Source of the DNA: Sporosarcina thermotolerans
Lineage (GTDB): Bacteria; Bacillota; Bacilli; Bacillales_A; Planococcaceae
Direction of reading: 5' to 3'
DNA: 64,000 nucleotides
Assembly: GCF_030067815.1 (NCBI RefSeq)
Contig: NZ_CP125968.1
Span: 2,720,001-2,784,000, forward strand
Shown here: piece by piece, positions 52,289-62,423 of the stretch
Numbering within the stretch: position 1 is the stretch's first letter
Layout of the letters: every line of letters starts with the position of its first letter
Notes under the pieces: generated by a model
The model's database searches: none
Seen by the model: only the letters and a program-made list of their open reading frames with translations
What the model was told of the DNA's origin: nothing
Position numbers and translations under genes: made by a program

Positions 52289-52924
52289 TACTCTTCTTTT
52301 AGTTGGAGGTGGAGCCTTCCATCTTCAAATGAGCAATAGAAAACCTGCTTGACATCATTGACACCTTGTTTTTGCAATTCGTCAACGAGCCACCCCTTGG
52401 ATTTCCCAATAATTTGAAGATGACTGCTTTGGATTACACCATCTGAAATAAGCGCAAGAACTGGCTGAGTTTGATCATACTTAAAAACCGAAAGATTTCC
52501 CGAAGGTTCTAAGTAAGCGTAGGAGACTTCACGTACCGAACCAATTTGTTGTTCACGAAGTTGTTGGAATAAATCATCCATATTATACCTTTGTTTCCTC
52601 ATTTCCTTTTCTTAGTATGACACCATTTTCAATGATAACAGTTGGATCTCCATCAACAAGATCCCTAAATTTCTTACTCTTCAAAGAAATATAAGAAGTT
52701 AACAACTGGATACCTAAGAGGATAAGCATGGGCAATATCGTATGGCTTAATTTATTTTCAGGCGATTCAAGAGCAATTGCTACGACTTCCGCGATGATAA
52801 CAAACACAACTACATCAATAACACTTAATTCCCCTACTTCTCGTTTTCCCATTACCCGGAGAATGATTAATACTAACACATACAAAAATACTGTCCTTGC
52901 ACCAATTATTACTAAATCAGACAA
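52282..52924 (-). CDS. yrbG: DUF421 (YetF/YrbG) membrane protein (one frameshift)
   Basis: Proteins of this family have three N-terminal helices and a cytoplasmic DUF421 domain; some are spore-membrane proteins, the function being unsettled. Helices occupy about residues 3-22, 35-52 and 58-78, followed by DLVDGDPTVIIENGVILR. One A missing at 52602-52604 joins RKGN to MRKQRYNMDDLFQQLREQ. TTG 52924 (SDLVIIGARTVFLY) has AGGAGG seven bases upstream. Corrected length is about 214 residues. It neighbours spoVB as in B. subtilis. Confidence 0.87.
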
Positions 52925-52983
52925 AGCAATCCCTCCTATCCAAGTAAGGATGCCTAATCGTAGTTCGGAATATACAAAATAAG

Positions 52984-53024
52984 AAAGAGGCAGCACCACA
53001 GTATAACTGTGTGACTGCCTCTTT
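52984..53024 (-). terminator. Terminator after yajC
   Basis: AAAGAGGCAG and CTGCCTCTTT with an inner ACAG / CTGT pair form a long stem; T-rich sequence follows on the minus strand. It isolates yajC-tgt-queA from yrbG. Confidence 0.88.
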
Positions 53025-53031
53025 AAAAGTT

Positions 53032-53304
53032 TTAAGATGCGCTTGCATCCACAACACGACCAACAGCTTGTCTATCGAATTGCAAAGTTGTACCGTCCGC
53101 TACTTTCAAGAATACAGAACCTTCATCCACTGCGTCGATTACACCGTGAATTCCGCCAATTGTAATAACCTTGTCACCGCGTTTTAAACTTTCCTGCATT
53201 GATTTAGTCTGTTTTTGCCTTTTTTGTGCAGGTCGGATCAACAAAAACCACATAATTGCAAACATTGCGATAATCGGAAGCAAAGTTCCTAATGAGTCAC
53301 CCAT
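53032..53304 (-). CDS. yajC: Preprotein translocase subunit YajC
   Basis: A 90-residue single-pass protein associated with SecDF. The helix IIAMFAIMWFLLIRPAQKRQK is the family signature, followed by LKRGDKVITIGGIHGVI. ATG 53304 (MGDSLG) is preceded by GGGGGAA. It lies after tgt as in most Bacillota. Confidence 0.95.
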   Translation of the reverse strand: MGDSLGTLLPIIAMFAIMWFLLIRPAQKRQKQTKSMQESLKRGDKVITIGGIHGVIDAVDEGSVFLKVADGTTLQFDRQAVGRVVDASAS

Positions 53305-53341
53305 TTTATTCCCCCTTTTCTCTCGGTTTATTATACAAGAT

Positions 53342-54483
<1,142 letters not shown>

Positions 54484-54518
54484 CTACTACCCTTTCTAAT
54501 TTAGGAATCTTATTCCCA

Positions 54519-55559
54519 TTACTTTTTTGGAGGCTTGATAAACATTGCGTCACCAAAACTGAAAAATCGGTATTTCTCTTTCACTGCTTCTTTATATGCA
54601 GCTAAAATATGATCCCGCGTCGTCATGGCCGATATTAACATAATTAACGTCGATTTCGGTAAGTGGAAATTCGTCAACATCCCGTCAAGAATACTGAATT
54701 CATACCCCGGATAGATGAAGATGGAAGTCCAACCGCTCGTAGGAACAATTTTCCCATTATTTTGCGAAGCAATTGTCTCAAGTGTGCGAGCAGAGGTTGT
54801 ACCAACAGCAATGACATTTCCACCACTTAACTTTGCCTCGTTAATCGCGTTTGCAGCGCTTTCGGTTACGTGATAATACTCGGAATGCATCGTATGCTCT
54901 TCTATCGTATCAGAACTGACTGGACGGAATGTACCTAAACCTACATGTAAAGTGATAAACTCAACACCAACGCCTTTGTCTCTGATTTCCTGCAGGATCT
55001 CTTCAGTAAAATGAAGACCGGCAGTAGGAGCTGCAGCGGATCCTCTTTCTTTTGCAAAAACAGTTTGATAGCGCGATTGATCATCGAGTGTTTCGGTGAT
55101 ATATGGAGGTAGAGGCATCTGTCCGAGTTCATCTAAAATTTCATAGAAGATGCCTTCATAACGGAATTGGAATACTCGGCCACCTTGTTCCAATATTTCA
55201 GTGCATTCTGCCTGTAACGTACCATTACCAAACGATATGACAGTTCCGACTTTGACCCGTTTTGCAGGTTTCACAAGTGTTTCCCATTCGTCTTGGCCGT
55301 ATTCTTTTAGGAGAAGGACTTCGATTGATGCACCGGTATCTTCCTTAATTCCGATTAAACGGGCGGGAAGGACGCGTGTATCGTTAAGTACGAGTACATC
55401 TCCTGCCTGTAGCTCATCGACAATTTGACGGAATTGATGATGTTCAATTTCTCCTGTAACTTTGTCCAGTACCATTAGTCGGCTTGCTGTACGATCTTTT
55501 AATGGTGTTTGTGCTATTAGACTTTCCGGCAATTCAAAGTCGAAATCATTTACATCCAT
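54519..55559 (-). CDS. queA: S-adenosylmethionine:tRNA ribosyltransferase-isomerase QueA
   Basis: QueA converts preQ1-tRNA to epoxyqueuosine-tRNA using the ribosyl part of SAM. The 346-residue protein opens [20 protein letters not shown]. Family segments are [46 protein letters not shown] and [15 protein letters not shown]. It lies between ruvB and tgt in the usual order. Confidence 0.97.
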   Translation of the reverse strand: MDVNDFDFELPESLIAQTPLKDRTASRLMVLDKVTGEIEHHQFRQIVDELQAGDVLVLNDTRVLPARLIGIKEDTGASIEVLLLKEYGQDEWETLVKPAKRVKVGTVISFGNGTLQAECTEILEQGGRVFQFRYEGIFYEILDELGQMPLPPYITETLDDQSRYQTVFAKERGSAAAPTAGLHFTEEILQEIRDKGVGVEFITLHVGLGTFRPVSSDTIEEHTMHSEYYHVTESAANAINEAKLSGGNVIAVGTTSARTLETIASQNNGKIVPTSGWTSIFIYPGYEFSILDGMLTNFHLPKSTLIMLISAMTTRDHILAAYKEAVKEKYRFFSFGDAMFIKPPKK

Positions 55560-55597
55560 AATTTGCGAAGACTCCTTCTATCTTTAACTAAGTACAT

Positions 55598-56601
55598 TTA
55601 ATTTATTGTTTCGGGGGCTGTTAGGCCGAAGTGTTCGTAGGCAAGTCGTGTAGCGATTCTACCACGAGGTGTTCTTTGGATGAAGCCGATTTGCAGCAAA
55701 TAGGGTTCGTAAACGTCTTCAATAGTAATCGACTCTTCCCCAATACTTGCAGCAATCGTATCAATTCCAACCGGGCCGCCACGAAATCGCTCAATCATAC
55801 CTAAGAGTAATTTATGGTCGATATGATCCAAGCCATGGGAATCGACTTGCAACATTTCAAGGGCCTCTTTAGCAATTGCAAAAGTAATGCTTCCATTTCC
55901 CCTGACTTGTGCATAGTCCCGTACCCTCCGTAGTAGTCTGTTCGCAATCCGCGGTGTCCCTCTTGACCTTCTGGCAATTTCTACAGCCGCACCTTCATCG
56001 ATAGCGACGTCGAATAGGTTTGCACTTCTTGTGACAATTTCTTTTAACGGTTCTTCGCTGTAAAACTCAAGACGAAGTGGTACTCCGAAACGGTCTCTAA
56101 GCGGCGCGGATAGAGAGCCTGCTCTTGTTGTAGCACCTATCAGTGTGAATGGAGGTAGGTCAAGTCTTATCGACTTTGCGGATGGCCCTTTCCCGACAAC
56201 AATATCGAGACAAAAGTCTTCCATTGCCGGATACAGCACTTCCTCGATTGACCGGTTCAAGCGATGTATTTCATCGATGAAAAGGACATCTCCCGGCTCC
56301 AATGATGAGACGACGGCTGCAAGATCCCTGGCCGTTCTATAGCGGGGCCGCTTGTCATTTTCACATTGACACCCATCTCATTGGCAATAACTGTCGCCAA
56401 TGTTGTCTTTCCAAGTCCCGGAGGACCATAAAGAAGGACATGATCCAGGCTTTCATTTCTACCCTTTGCGGCTTGGATGAAAATACTCAGATTGTCCTTT
56501 ACAGTTTCCTGTCCAATATATTGTTGCAACGTCTGCGGGCGCAACGATTGTTCGAAGCTATCGTCATAATTGGAATTCTCGCTTGAAATGACTCGTTCCA
56601 T
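55598..56601 (-). CDS. ruvB: Holliday junction branch migration helicase RuvB (one frameshift)
   Basis: RuvB is the AAA+ motor of branch migration. Walker A is [14 protein letters not shown] and Walker [13 protein letters not shown]; the sensor and winged-helix domain include [19 protein letters not shown] and [20 protein letters not shown]. One G missing at 56326-56328 joins GPAIERPG to [14 protein letters not shown]. Corrected length is about 334 residues. It follows ruvA. Confidence 0.97.
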
Positions 56602-56634
56602 GCCTGCCTATTCCTCCTTCCAAACAGATTCCAC

Positions 56635-57240
56635 CTACTTCTGTTTCAATAATAAGCGTAGCGCAAGTTTCATATAACCTTCCGTATCCAATTCTTCCTT
56701 TTGCATCTCTGTTCTCACTTTGGTCAGTTCCCGCTGAGAATAGCCAAGCGCCTGCAATGCAAGGATCGCTTCTTCCAACGCGTCATTTTCAGCCATTGAA
56801 AGAAGTGTAGCCTCCGTATCCGGCATTTCGATTTCGGAGAAAAGATCTCCAAGTTTTCCTTTTAGGTCAAGGATCATCTGCCTCGCAGTCTTCTTACCAA
56901 CACCTGGGAATTTGACTAAGAAGGTTTCATCTTCCCTTTCAATTGCACCAATTACTTGTGATGGGATGCCACTCGCCAAAATTGCAAGTGCGCCTTTCGG
57001 ACCGATACCCGAAACAGTGATGAGTTTTTTGAACAGTTCGCGCTGTTCCAGTGATTTGAATCCCAACAGCCACTGCATATCTTCACGGACATGCAAGTAG
57101 GTAAATACTTGTTGAATTTCTTCAGTCCTGTGGAATGCATATGGATTAGGAGTCATAATCTGCCATCCAACGCCCCCCTGCTCGAGCGTTATGTATTCCG
57201 GTGTCACACGTGTGACAATCCCTTTAATATAATCGTACAA
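56635..57240 (-). CDS. ruvA: Holliday junction DNA helicase subunit RuvA
   Basis: RuvA binds the four-way junction and loads RuvB. The 201-residue protein has the N-terminal OB fold (YDYIKGIVTRVTPEYITLEQ), two helix-hairpin-helix motifs (LITVSGIGPKGALAIL and LVKFPGVGKKTARQMI), and the flexible C-terminal domain III. TTG 57240 has GGAG six bases upstream and gives the usual N-terminus. The IS607 element ends only about 20 bases upstream, so the gene's native promoter may be displaced. Confidence 0.95.
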   Translation of the reverse strand: MYDYIKGIVTRVTPEYITLEQGGVGWQIMTPNPYAFHRTEEIQQVFTYLHVREDMQWLLGFKSLEQRELFKKLITVSGIGPKGALAILASGIPSQVIGAIEREDETFLVKFPGVGKKTARQMILDLKGKLGDLFSEIEMPDTEATLLSMAENDALEEAILALQALGYSQRELTKVRTEMQKEELDTEGYMKLALRLLLKQK

Positions 57241-57381
57241 ATCATTCTCCGTTGCCAAAACCTTATAAAATTTTATAAAGCCTGTTTGATTCTTGCTTCA
57301 TCCTGTCCGATTTTGCCGAAGCTAATTTCGTTTGTTCTAACAGTCCACAAGCGTAAATTCGGGTACAACGAACCCTACACA

Positions 57382-58524
57382 TTAACAGTGTCTTGTTGGT
57401 GACAAAACTGTTAATCCTTCATAGCTTGCCAAATTTAATGATGCATTTCTATCCCGATCCAACTTCAATCCACATTCACATGAAAACACACGATCAGACA
57501 GTTTCAGGTCTTTTTTAATCGTTCCACATGATGAACACTTTTTGGAGGACGGGTAAAAACGATCCGATTTAGTGAATCCAATTCCATATTTTTCGCACTT
57601 ATATTTCATTTGGCGAATGAACTCATGGAATTTCTGGTCTCCAATTGCTTTTGAAAGATGGCGGTTTTTCAACATGCCACTCACATTCAAGTCCTCCATC
57701 ACAACTTTGCTTGGTTTGGTTTTCACGATAGCGTTAGTTGCCTGGTGAATATGATTGTTTCGGATATTGGATAATCGCCTGTGTAGGTGTTGTATCCGGT
57801 TTTCAAGTTTTATAATGTTGCTCGTTTTGACGAAACGGTCTCCCTCCTTATTCATCTCGTATTTGCGCGATACGCTTCGTTGCAACCTACGCAAGCGTTT
57901 CCCGGTCTTTCTTATTTCTTTGGTTTTGTTGATATTCTTAAATACTTGACCATTGGAACAAACAGCCAACTCTTTAATCCCTAAGTCAATTCCAATGATT
58001 TCATCTGTTAGTTCAGGCTGTTCAAATTCTTGTTCAATCCCCACGGAAATATACCAATATTTATTGTCAAAACTAATTCTCGGATTGGTATAAGAAACCC
58101 CCATCGGAATCTGCTCACTTGTTTTTATCCAACCTACCTTTTCGATCAACACCAAATTCCTTTTCACTTTTAATTTGCCGGTATCATTATAAAAGGATAG
58201 CTTTGATTTTTTACGACTTTTTAATTTAGGATACTTGGCCTTCCCCTTGAAATAATTTTTATATGCTATACAAGCATCCTTTATCGCCTGTTTTGTAACA
58301 TTGTTTGATACGTCAAATAACCAATAAAATGTTTCCATTTGTTTCAGTTTTGTCAGTTCTTTCCGCAGGTCATTATTGGAAATAAACTTGTCTCCCTGCA
58401 TGAAGTTTTCCTGTTGTCTGTTTAACGCCCAATTATACGCCCATCTGGCAGTACCTACAGACTTCCATAACTGTTTTTCTTGTTCTTTAGTTGGTCGGAG
58501 TCTGATTTTCTTCGCAAGAATCAT
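57382..58524 (-). CDS. tnpB: TnpB RNA-guided nuclease of an IS607 element
   Basis: TnpB nucleases use a guide RNA read from the element's right end and are the ancestors of Cas12. The 380-residue protein has the helix-turn-helix start (KIRLRPTKEQEKQLWKSVGT), the RuvC aspartate in IIGIDLGIKELAVC, the glutamate in VVMEDLNVSGM, a CX2C...CXC zinc ribbon (KKCSSCG, FSCECG), and the third aspartate in LDRDRNASLN. All catalytic residues are in place. It stops at 57382, but another frame carries a TnpB-like tail (ACGLLEQTKLASAKSDRMKQ) to 57263, so the true C-terminus may be longer. Confidence 0.9.
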   Translation of the reverse strand: MILAKKIRLRPTKEQEKQLWKSVGTARWAYNWALNRQQENFMQGDKFISNNDLRKELTKLKQMETFYWLFDVSNNVTKQAIKDACIAYKNYFKGKAKYPKLKSRKKSKLSFYNDTGKLKVKRNLVLIEKVGWIKTSEQIPMGVSYTNPRISFDNKYWYISVGIEQEFEQPELTDEIIGIDLGIKELAVCSNGQVFKNINKTKEIRKTGKRLRRLQRSVSRKYEMNKEGDRFVKTSNIIKLENRIQHLHRRLSNIRNNHIHQATNAIVKTKPSKVVMEDLNVSGMLKNRHLSKAIGDQKFHEFIRQMKYKCEKYGIGFTKSDRFYPSSKKCSSCGTIKKDLKLSDRVFSCECGLKLDRDRNASLNLASYEGLTVLSPTRHC

Positions 58525-58541
58525 TCTCTAACAACTCCTAA

Positions 58542-58912
58542 TCATCTTCTTGGCTTTGTTTGCTTAACGATTAGTTTGTTTAATCCCTTTTTATTGCAGT
58601 TCATCCTGCTTTCAACATCCGTTATGATTTCAAATTGATAACCTATTGCAACATAATACGTTTTGACATTCTCAATTTTTATCCAGGTCATCTTTTTGAT
58701 TCTGCGAGCTAACCCTGCAATAACCTCACCACTTTATTCAGTTGTCGTTCACCTTTAAACGCCTAAGAAGTGACGGAGCTGTTCGTACGAATAATATCGA
58801 TAACCGCTTTAACATGATGCGGCTTGGAAACCCCTTGTTAATCCCATTTTTTTAATGTCTGACTCGTTTTCCCGATCAATTCAGCGAATTCGCCAATAGA
58901 ATAATATTTCAT
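58542..58912 (-). pseudogene. tnpA: Decayed IS607 serine recombinase (tnpA)
   Basis: The start is intact: MKYYSIGEFAELIGKTSQTL, the MerR-like helix-turn-helix of IS607 TnpA, then KKWD and a stop. In another frame GYRYYSYEQLRHFLGV follows, and further on IENVKTYYVAIGYQFEI and NKKGLNKLI match the serine recombinase body. The catalytic serine segment and the C-terminal part are missing. Internal deletions plus several stops make this a real pseudogene rather than a one-base error. Confidence 0.85.
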
Positions 58913-59086
58913 TCTCTATCACCGCTAATTTCGTTATACAAAAAAATATAATAAACTTGAAATTTCTTCTATTTTTTAACCTTGAGTCGTCTGTTATAAG
59001 CCCCCCTAAAGTATAGAAACTATTATAGCATACGAACGGATTTTCTATCTATAGATGTGTTAATGCCTCCCCCGGTGTGTGGGAGC

Positions 59087-59119
59087 AAAAAAAATAAGCC
59101 GCTGTCAAAGCGGCTTATT
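59087..59119 (-). terminator. Terminator after the kinase-fold gene
   Basis: AATAAGCCGC and GCGGCTTATT form a perfect ten-pair stem, followed on the minus strand by eight T. Confidence 0.93.
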
Positions 59120-59146
59120 GGCTCATCTATAATGGGTTGCACTGAA

Positions 59147-60016
59147 TTAGTTCATATTCCGTTCGACATCATACCATAGCTTCGGCCAGGAAGAGAGGGC
59201 GCTTTCTGTAAATGGTATGAGTTTCCTTGCAAGATTATATTGCTTGTTCTTAGGTAAGTTTAAAAGGTGAAGCCATTCCCTTAACAGCTCATTTGGATAA
59301 AGCAGCATTGATTTTGAAGCATTATCTAAATCATTTAAGGCGGATTGTTCCGCTAAAAGAAATTCAAGGTTATAGCCGATATTCGGTAGTACACGATGCA
59401 TCCAAAGCGCAAGCTCAGTTCCGGGAGGCCCCGTACATGCAAGATCAAAATCGATAAAGCGAATCATTCCATTTTCATCACGCAAAATATTATGGTGTAC
59501 GACATCGCCGTGAAGTAAAGTTTGGCCAAAGGGTTGACGGTATTGCTTCTTTATCAAAGGAAGAGCTTTCTTTCCATATAGAATAATTTCGTCGACCGTC
59601 TTTTTACCAAGGTAATTTTCACTTGCATTGCGATTATCGATGAAACGTTCCAATCTTTCTTGCCATTTATCAATAAGTTGATATCTATGCAGATACGGGG
59701 AAGCATCCCAATCAATCATCTCTTTTGTCTCATGCAACGCTTGAAGAGCCATTAGTGAATCCGTTCGGTCTACCCTTTTTCTAAAGTTGACTGGTTTTGT
59801 TCCTTCAATCCAAGGCTGCATGATATATAACGGATCTTCCGTCGAAATGATCGGAACAATATGCGGGAATCTGATTGTCTGGAGCTGCCGATGTACATAC
59901 TCTACTTTCACTGCCGTAGATCGGGTTTTATATTTTTTTAATGAGTAGGAGGCTTCGCCTTCTTGCAATTTCCATACATTATCCTTTACTTTACGAATGT
60001 TCTTTTCCAGCGCCAT
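59147..60016 (-). CDS. Aminoglycoside-phosphotransferase-fold protein, possible spore coat kinase
   Basis: A 289-residue protein of the APH/choline-kinase fold, similar in layout to spore coat proteins CotS, YsxE and YutH. The catalytic loop is LLHGDVVHHNIL and the metal-binding segment IRFIDFDLACTGPPG; the ATP-binding N-lobe has KKYKTRSTAVKVE. It starts ATG 60016, eight bases after safA, so the two are cotranscribed. A coat-related role is inferred from that linkage. Its substrate, and whether it is an active kinase, are not known. Confidence 0.7.
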   Translation of the reverse strand: MALEKNIRKVKDNVWKLQEGEASYSLKKYKTRSTAVKVEYVHRQLQTIRFPHIVPIISTEDPLYIMQPWIEGTKPVNFRKRVDRTDSLMALQALHETKEMIDWDASPYLHRYQLIDKWQERLERFIDNRNASENYLGKKTVDEIILYGKKALPLIKKQYRQPFGQTLLHGDVVHHNILRDENGMIRFIDFDLACTGPPGTELALWMHRVLPNIGYNLEFLLAEQSALNDLDNASKSMLLYPNELLREWLHLLNLPKNKQYNLARKLIPFTESALSSWPKLWYDVERNMN

Positions 60017-60023
60017 ACGCCGG

Positions 60024-61343
60024 TCAGCATCCGCAGCCGTTATTATCCATTAAATTGAACTGTTGCATATTCATTGGGTACATTTGCGTTGGAAACATTT
60101 GCATCGGCTGCATTGGTTGCATTGGTTGCATCATCGGTTGCATCGCCGGCATTGATTGCATCGGCATCATATTCGTTGGGTAGAATCCACTATCAAATCC
60201 CGGAAAATGTCCTGGGAACTGATGGCATCCACAAGAACAATACATATGCCATGGGAAATTAGCTCCAAACACGTCCTGAGGACGCGGCAACATACCGCCT
60301 TGATTTGGTTGGAATCCAGGCGAAATCATTTGCGGAATATATGGCTGTTGTTCAGGTGGTAGATTCATCATCTCGTTCTCCATTGGCATTTCCATTGTTG
60401 GAGATTCCATTGTTGGAGACTCAGTTAACTCCCACCCACTAATTGGATAATTTGGTGAAACACCCATTCCACCCCCTGGGTGAATCGGCGATTCCTCGTA
60501 CTCTTCTTCCTCACTAATATCCATCAACGGTGGCATTACTCCCGATTGAGCAGGGAAAGATGGAGTTCCAAGTTGCTGTGGAGGCATTTGCATCGCCGGG
60601 AGTGGTGTTGGCTGTGCAAAACCTGGATGCATAATCGGCATGCAATCGGCATCGTATATCGGCACCCAACCACAATGAAAAGGCATTATCGGTTGACAGC
60701 AAGGCTGAAAACAAGGCTGAAAAGCCATTGGCGGCATTGGTAGCGGCATTACCGGCGGTGCTGGTAGCGGCATTACCGGCGGTGCAGGTGGCGGCATCAC
60801 TGGTGGTGCTGGTGGCGTTTCCGGTAGCTTCGGTGGTTGCATTACAGGCGGTTGTGGAACAGGTGGCTTCATTTGCGGCGGCGCTGCTGGCGGCATAGGC
60901 TTCACCTTTTCTTTCTCATGCGGCAAAGGAATTGGCTGCTTCGGAGCTACAGGTTGATGATGGTGCTTCTCCATTGGCGGAATTGCAGGTTGATGATGGT
61001 GTTTCTCCTTTGGCGGCGCTGCAGGTTGATGATGGTGCTTCTCCATTGGCGGCGCTGCAGGTTGATGATGGTGCTTCTCCATTGGCGGCGCTGCAGGTTG
61101 ATGATGGTGCCTCTCCATTGGCGGCGCTGCAGGTTGATGATGGTGTTTCTCAGGCATTTTTTCCGGACCTTTCCCGCCCGGCTTATGTTCCGCCTTCTTC
61201 GGTAGGAATATTTTCATTCCTGGTACAATATAATCCGGATTCGCCAAATGGGCATTGACCCTTTTCAAATCTTCAAAAGGGATACCGTACTGTCGTGCAA
61301 TCTTCCACAACGTATCCCCTTTTACAACAATATGGACATCCAC
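60024..61343 (-). CDS. safA: Spore coat morphogenetic protein SafA, His/Pro/Cys-rich
   Basis: SafA guides inner coat assembly at the cortex surface. A LysM domain opens the protein (residues 1-50: VHIVVKGDTLWKIARQYGIP, then NPDYIVPGMKIFLPKK). Six 12-residue HHHQPAAPP-type repeats follow (about 65-135), then Pro-rich VMPLPAPP units, Cys clusters (CFQPCCQP, YCSCGCHQ) and a Met/Gln-rich tail ending NNGCGC. The start is GTG 61343 with AAGGGGGA upstream, giving about 439 residues. Position between pheA and ruvA matches B. subtilis safA. A GAATAAT box at 61453 may be a SigE -35. Confidence 0.85.
   Translation of the reverse strand: MDVHIVVKGDTLWKIARQYGIPFEDLKRVNAHLANPDYIVPGMKIFLPKKAEHKPGGKGPEKMPEKHHHQPAAPPMERHHHQPAAPPMEKHHHQPAAPPMEKHHHQPAAPPKEKHHHQPAIPPMEKHHHQPVAPKQPIPLPHEKEKVKPMPPAAPPQMKPPVPQPPVMQPPKLPETPPAPPVMPPPAPPVMPLPAPPVMPLPMPPMAFQPCFQPCCQPIMPFHCGWVPIYDADCMPIMHPGFAQPTPLPAMQMPPQQLGTPSFPAQSGVMPPLMDISEEEEYEESPIHPGGGMGVSPNYPISGWELTESPTMESPTMEMPMENEMMNLPPEQQPYIPQMISPGFQPNQGGMLPRPQDVFGANFPWHMYCSCGCHQFPGHFPGFDSGFYPTNMMPMQSMPAMQPMMQPMQPMQPMQMFPTQMYPMNMQQFNLMDNNGCGC
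60951..61151 (-). repeat. Six 36-base tandem repeats in safA
   Basis: Units begin at 60951, 60987, 61023, 61059, 61095 and 61131, each coding one HHHQPAAPPMEK-type 12-residue block. Third-position changes are few, so the array is young or homogenised. Confidence 0.95.
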
Positions 61344-61489
61344 TAACAAAATCCCCCTTCCATCAATCCATCGTATGAACGAACGCCCGTCTATGTGACG
61401 CAAATTCGTGATTGGCGCCCTCTCATACTATGTATATTGCGGAATTGGATCTATTATTCATCAAAAAACAATCTGTATCTACTAAATAC

Positions 61490-61527
61490 AAAAGACCCCG
61501 AGCCGAAATTAATTCGGTTCAAGGGCC
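61490..61527 (-). terminator. Terminator after pheA
   Basis: Read on the minus strand, GGCCCTTGAACCGAA and TTTCGGCTCGGGGTC pair with G-U and mismatch positions, then TTTT. Confidence 0.75.
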
Positions 61528-61531
61528 TTGG

Positions 61532-62395
61532 TTAAAACGTATAATACGATCCGAATGAGCGAACAGCGCAATTTAATGATGTAAGTTCCTCAAGTGCGCC
61601 TCTCAACATAGGATGCTCTTCATCTTCCAATACATCTATGATAAAAAAATAATTTCCTAATCCCGTCTTCATAGGCCTGGATTCAATTTTACTTAAATTG
61701 AGTTTGCGCCAGGCAAAAACGGAAAGTATTTGGTGAAGCACCCCCGAACGATCGTCTTCCGGCAATTTCACCATTAATGTTGTTTTTGACGACTCCGACT
61801 TGAAAGGTATATCCAAAAAGCCCTTTCGCTGGGACAAAACAACAAATCGGGTATGATTAAAATGGAAATCATGGATATTTTCTTCTGCTATATGTAGTCC
61901 GTATTTTTCAGCAGACAATCGATTACCGATAGCCGCAATATTTAGTTCCGGGTTATCGGAAACGTATTTTGCAGCTGCGGCAGTAGATGTAGTCTGCATC
62001 AATGGCGTACGGCGGTAATGATATTGCAAATATTTATGGCATTGAGCAAGCGCCACTGGATGGGAATGAATCGATTGCAGTTGTCCCGACTCATCCTTCC
62101 GTATTTTATTCACCATGAGATGCTGTTCAATTGGAGTTGATATTTCAGCGTTGATAAACAACTCACTCCCATGGAATAAATAATCGATTGTCATCGGTAC
62201 TGACCCTTCGAGTGCATTTTCAAGAGGAACAATCGCATAAGCGACTTTCCCTTCCGCTACAGCTTCAATACAATCGGGTATCGTTGGTTGTGGTACCAGG
62301 CCCACATCTCCAAAGAGGAGTGTTGCAGCCACATGAGTAAATGACGTTTCAGGACCCAAATAAGCGACCGTTGGCGTGTATTGTTTTTCAACCAT
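61532..62395 (-). CDS. pheA: Prephenate dehydratase
   Basis: PheA converts prephenate to phenylpyruvate in phenylalanine synthesis. The 287-residue monofunctional enzyme has VAYLGPETSFTHVAA, AIVPLENALEGSVPMTIDYL and the catalytic NHTRFVVLS. The regulatory ACT domain has the ESRP motif (LSKIESRPMKTGLGNY) that binds phenylalanine. It follows pheB and is closed by a terminator. Confidence 0.97.
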   Translation of the reverse strand: MVEKQYTPTVAYLGPETSFTHVAATLLFGDVGLVPQPTIPDCIEAVAEGKVAYAIVPLENALEGSVPMTIDYLFHGSELFINAEISTPIEQHLMVNKIRKDESGQLQSIHSHPVALAQCHKYLQYHYRRTPLMQTTSTAAAAKYVSDNPELNIAAIGNRLSAEKYGLHIAEENIHDFHFNHTRFVVLSQRKGFLDIPFKSESSKTTLMVKLPEDDRSGVLHQILSVFAWRKLNLSKIESRPMKTGLGNYFFIIDVLEDEEHPMLRGALEELTSLNCAVRSFGSYYTF

Positions 62396-62423
62396 TTTCA
62401 GTACCTCCTAAAGCAACTGATTA

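Larger units (their letters stand above)
57263..59030 (-). mobile_element. IS607-family insertion sequence (tnpA dead, tnpB present)
   Basis: The element holds a decayed IS607 serine recombinase gene followed by a TnpB gene in the usual order. IS607 elements have no terminal inverted repeats, so the ends are estimates: one lies between the tnpB tail and ruvA, the other beyond the tnpA start. An extended -10 box (TGCTATAAT, 59022-59030 on the minus strand) may be its promoter or that of the flank. B. subtilis has no such insertion between ruvA and safA. Confidence 0.75.

Noticed and set aside
57263-59030. Defence or CRISPR-type system around TnpB
   Set aside because: Only IS607 tnpA remnants and tnpB are present; no repeat-spacer array or other defence genes are near.
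60951-61151. 36-base periodic repeats resembling a CRISPR array
   Set aside because: The units are directly adjacent with no unique spacers, and they code an in-frame protein repeat.
60932-61258. Open frame opposite safA with repeated LQVDDGASPLA units
   Set aside because: It is the antisense shadow of the safA 36-base repeats; it has no ribosome site, and the sense strand codes a recognisable LysM protein.
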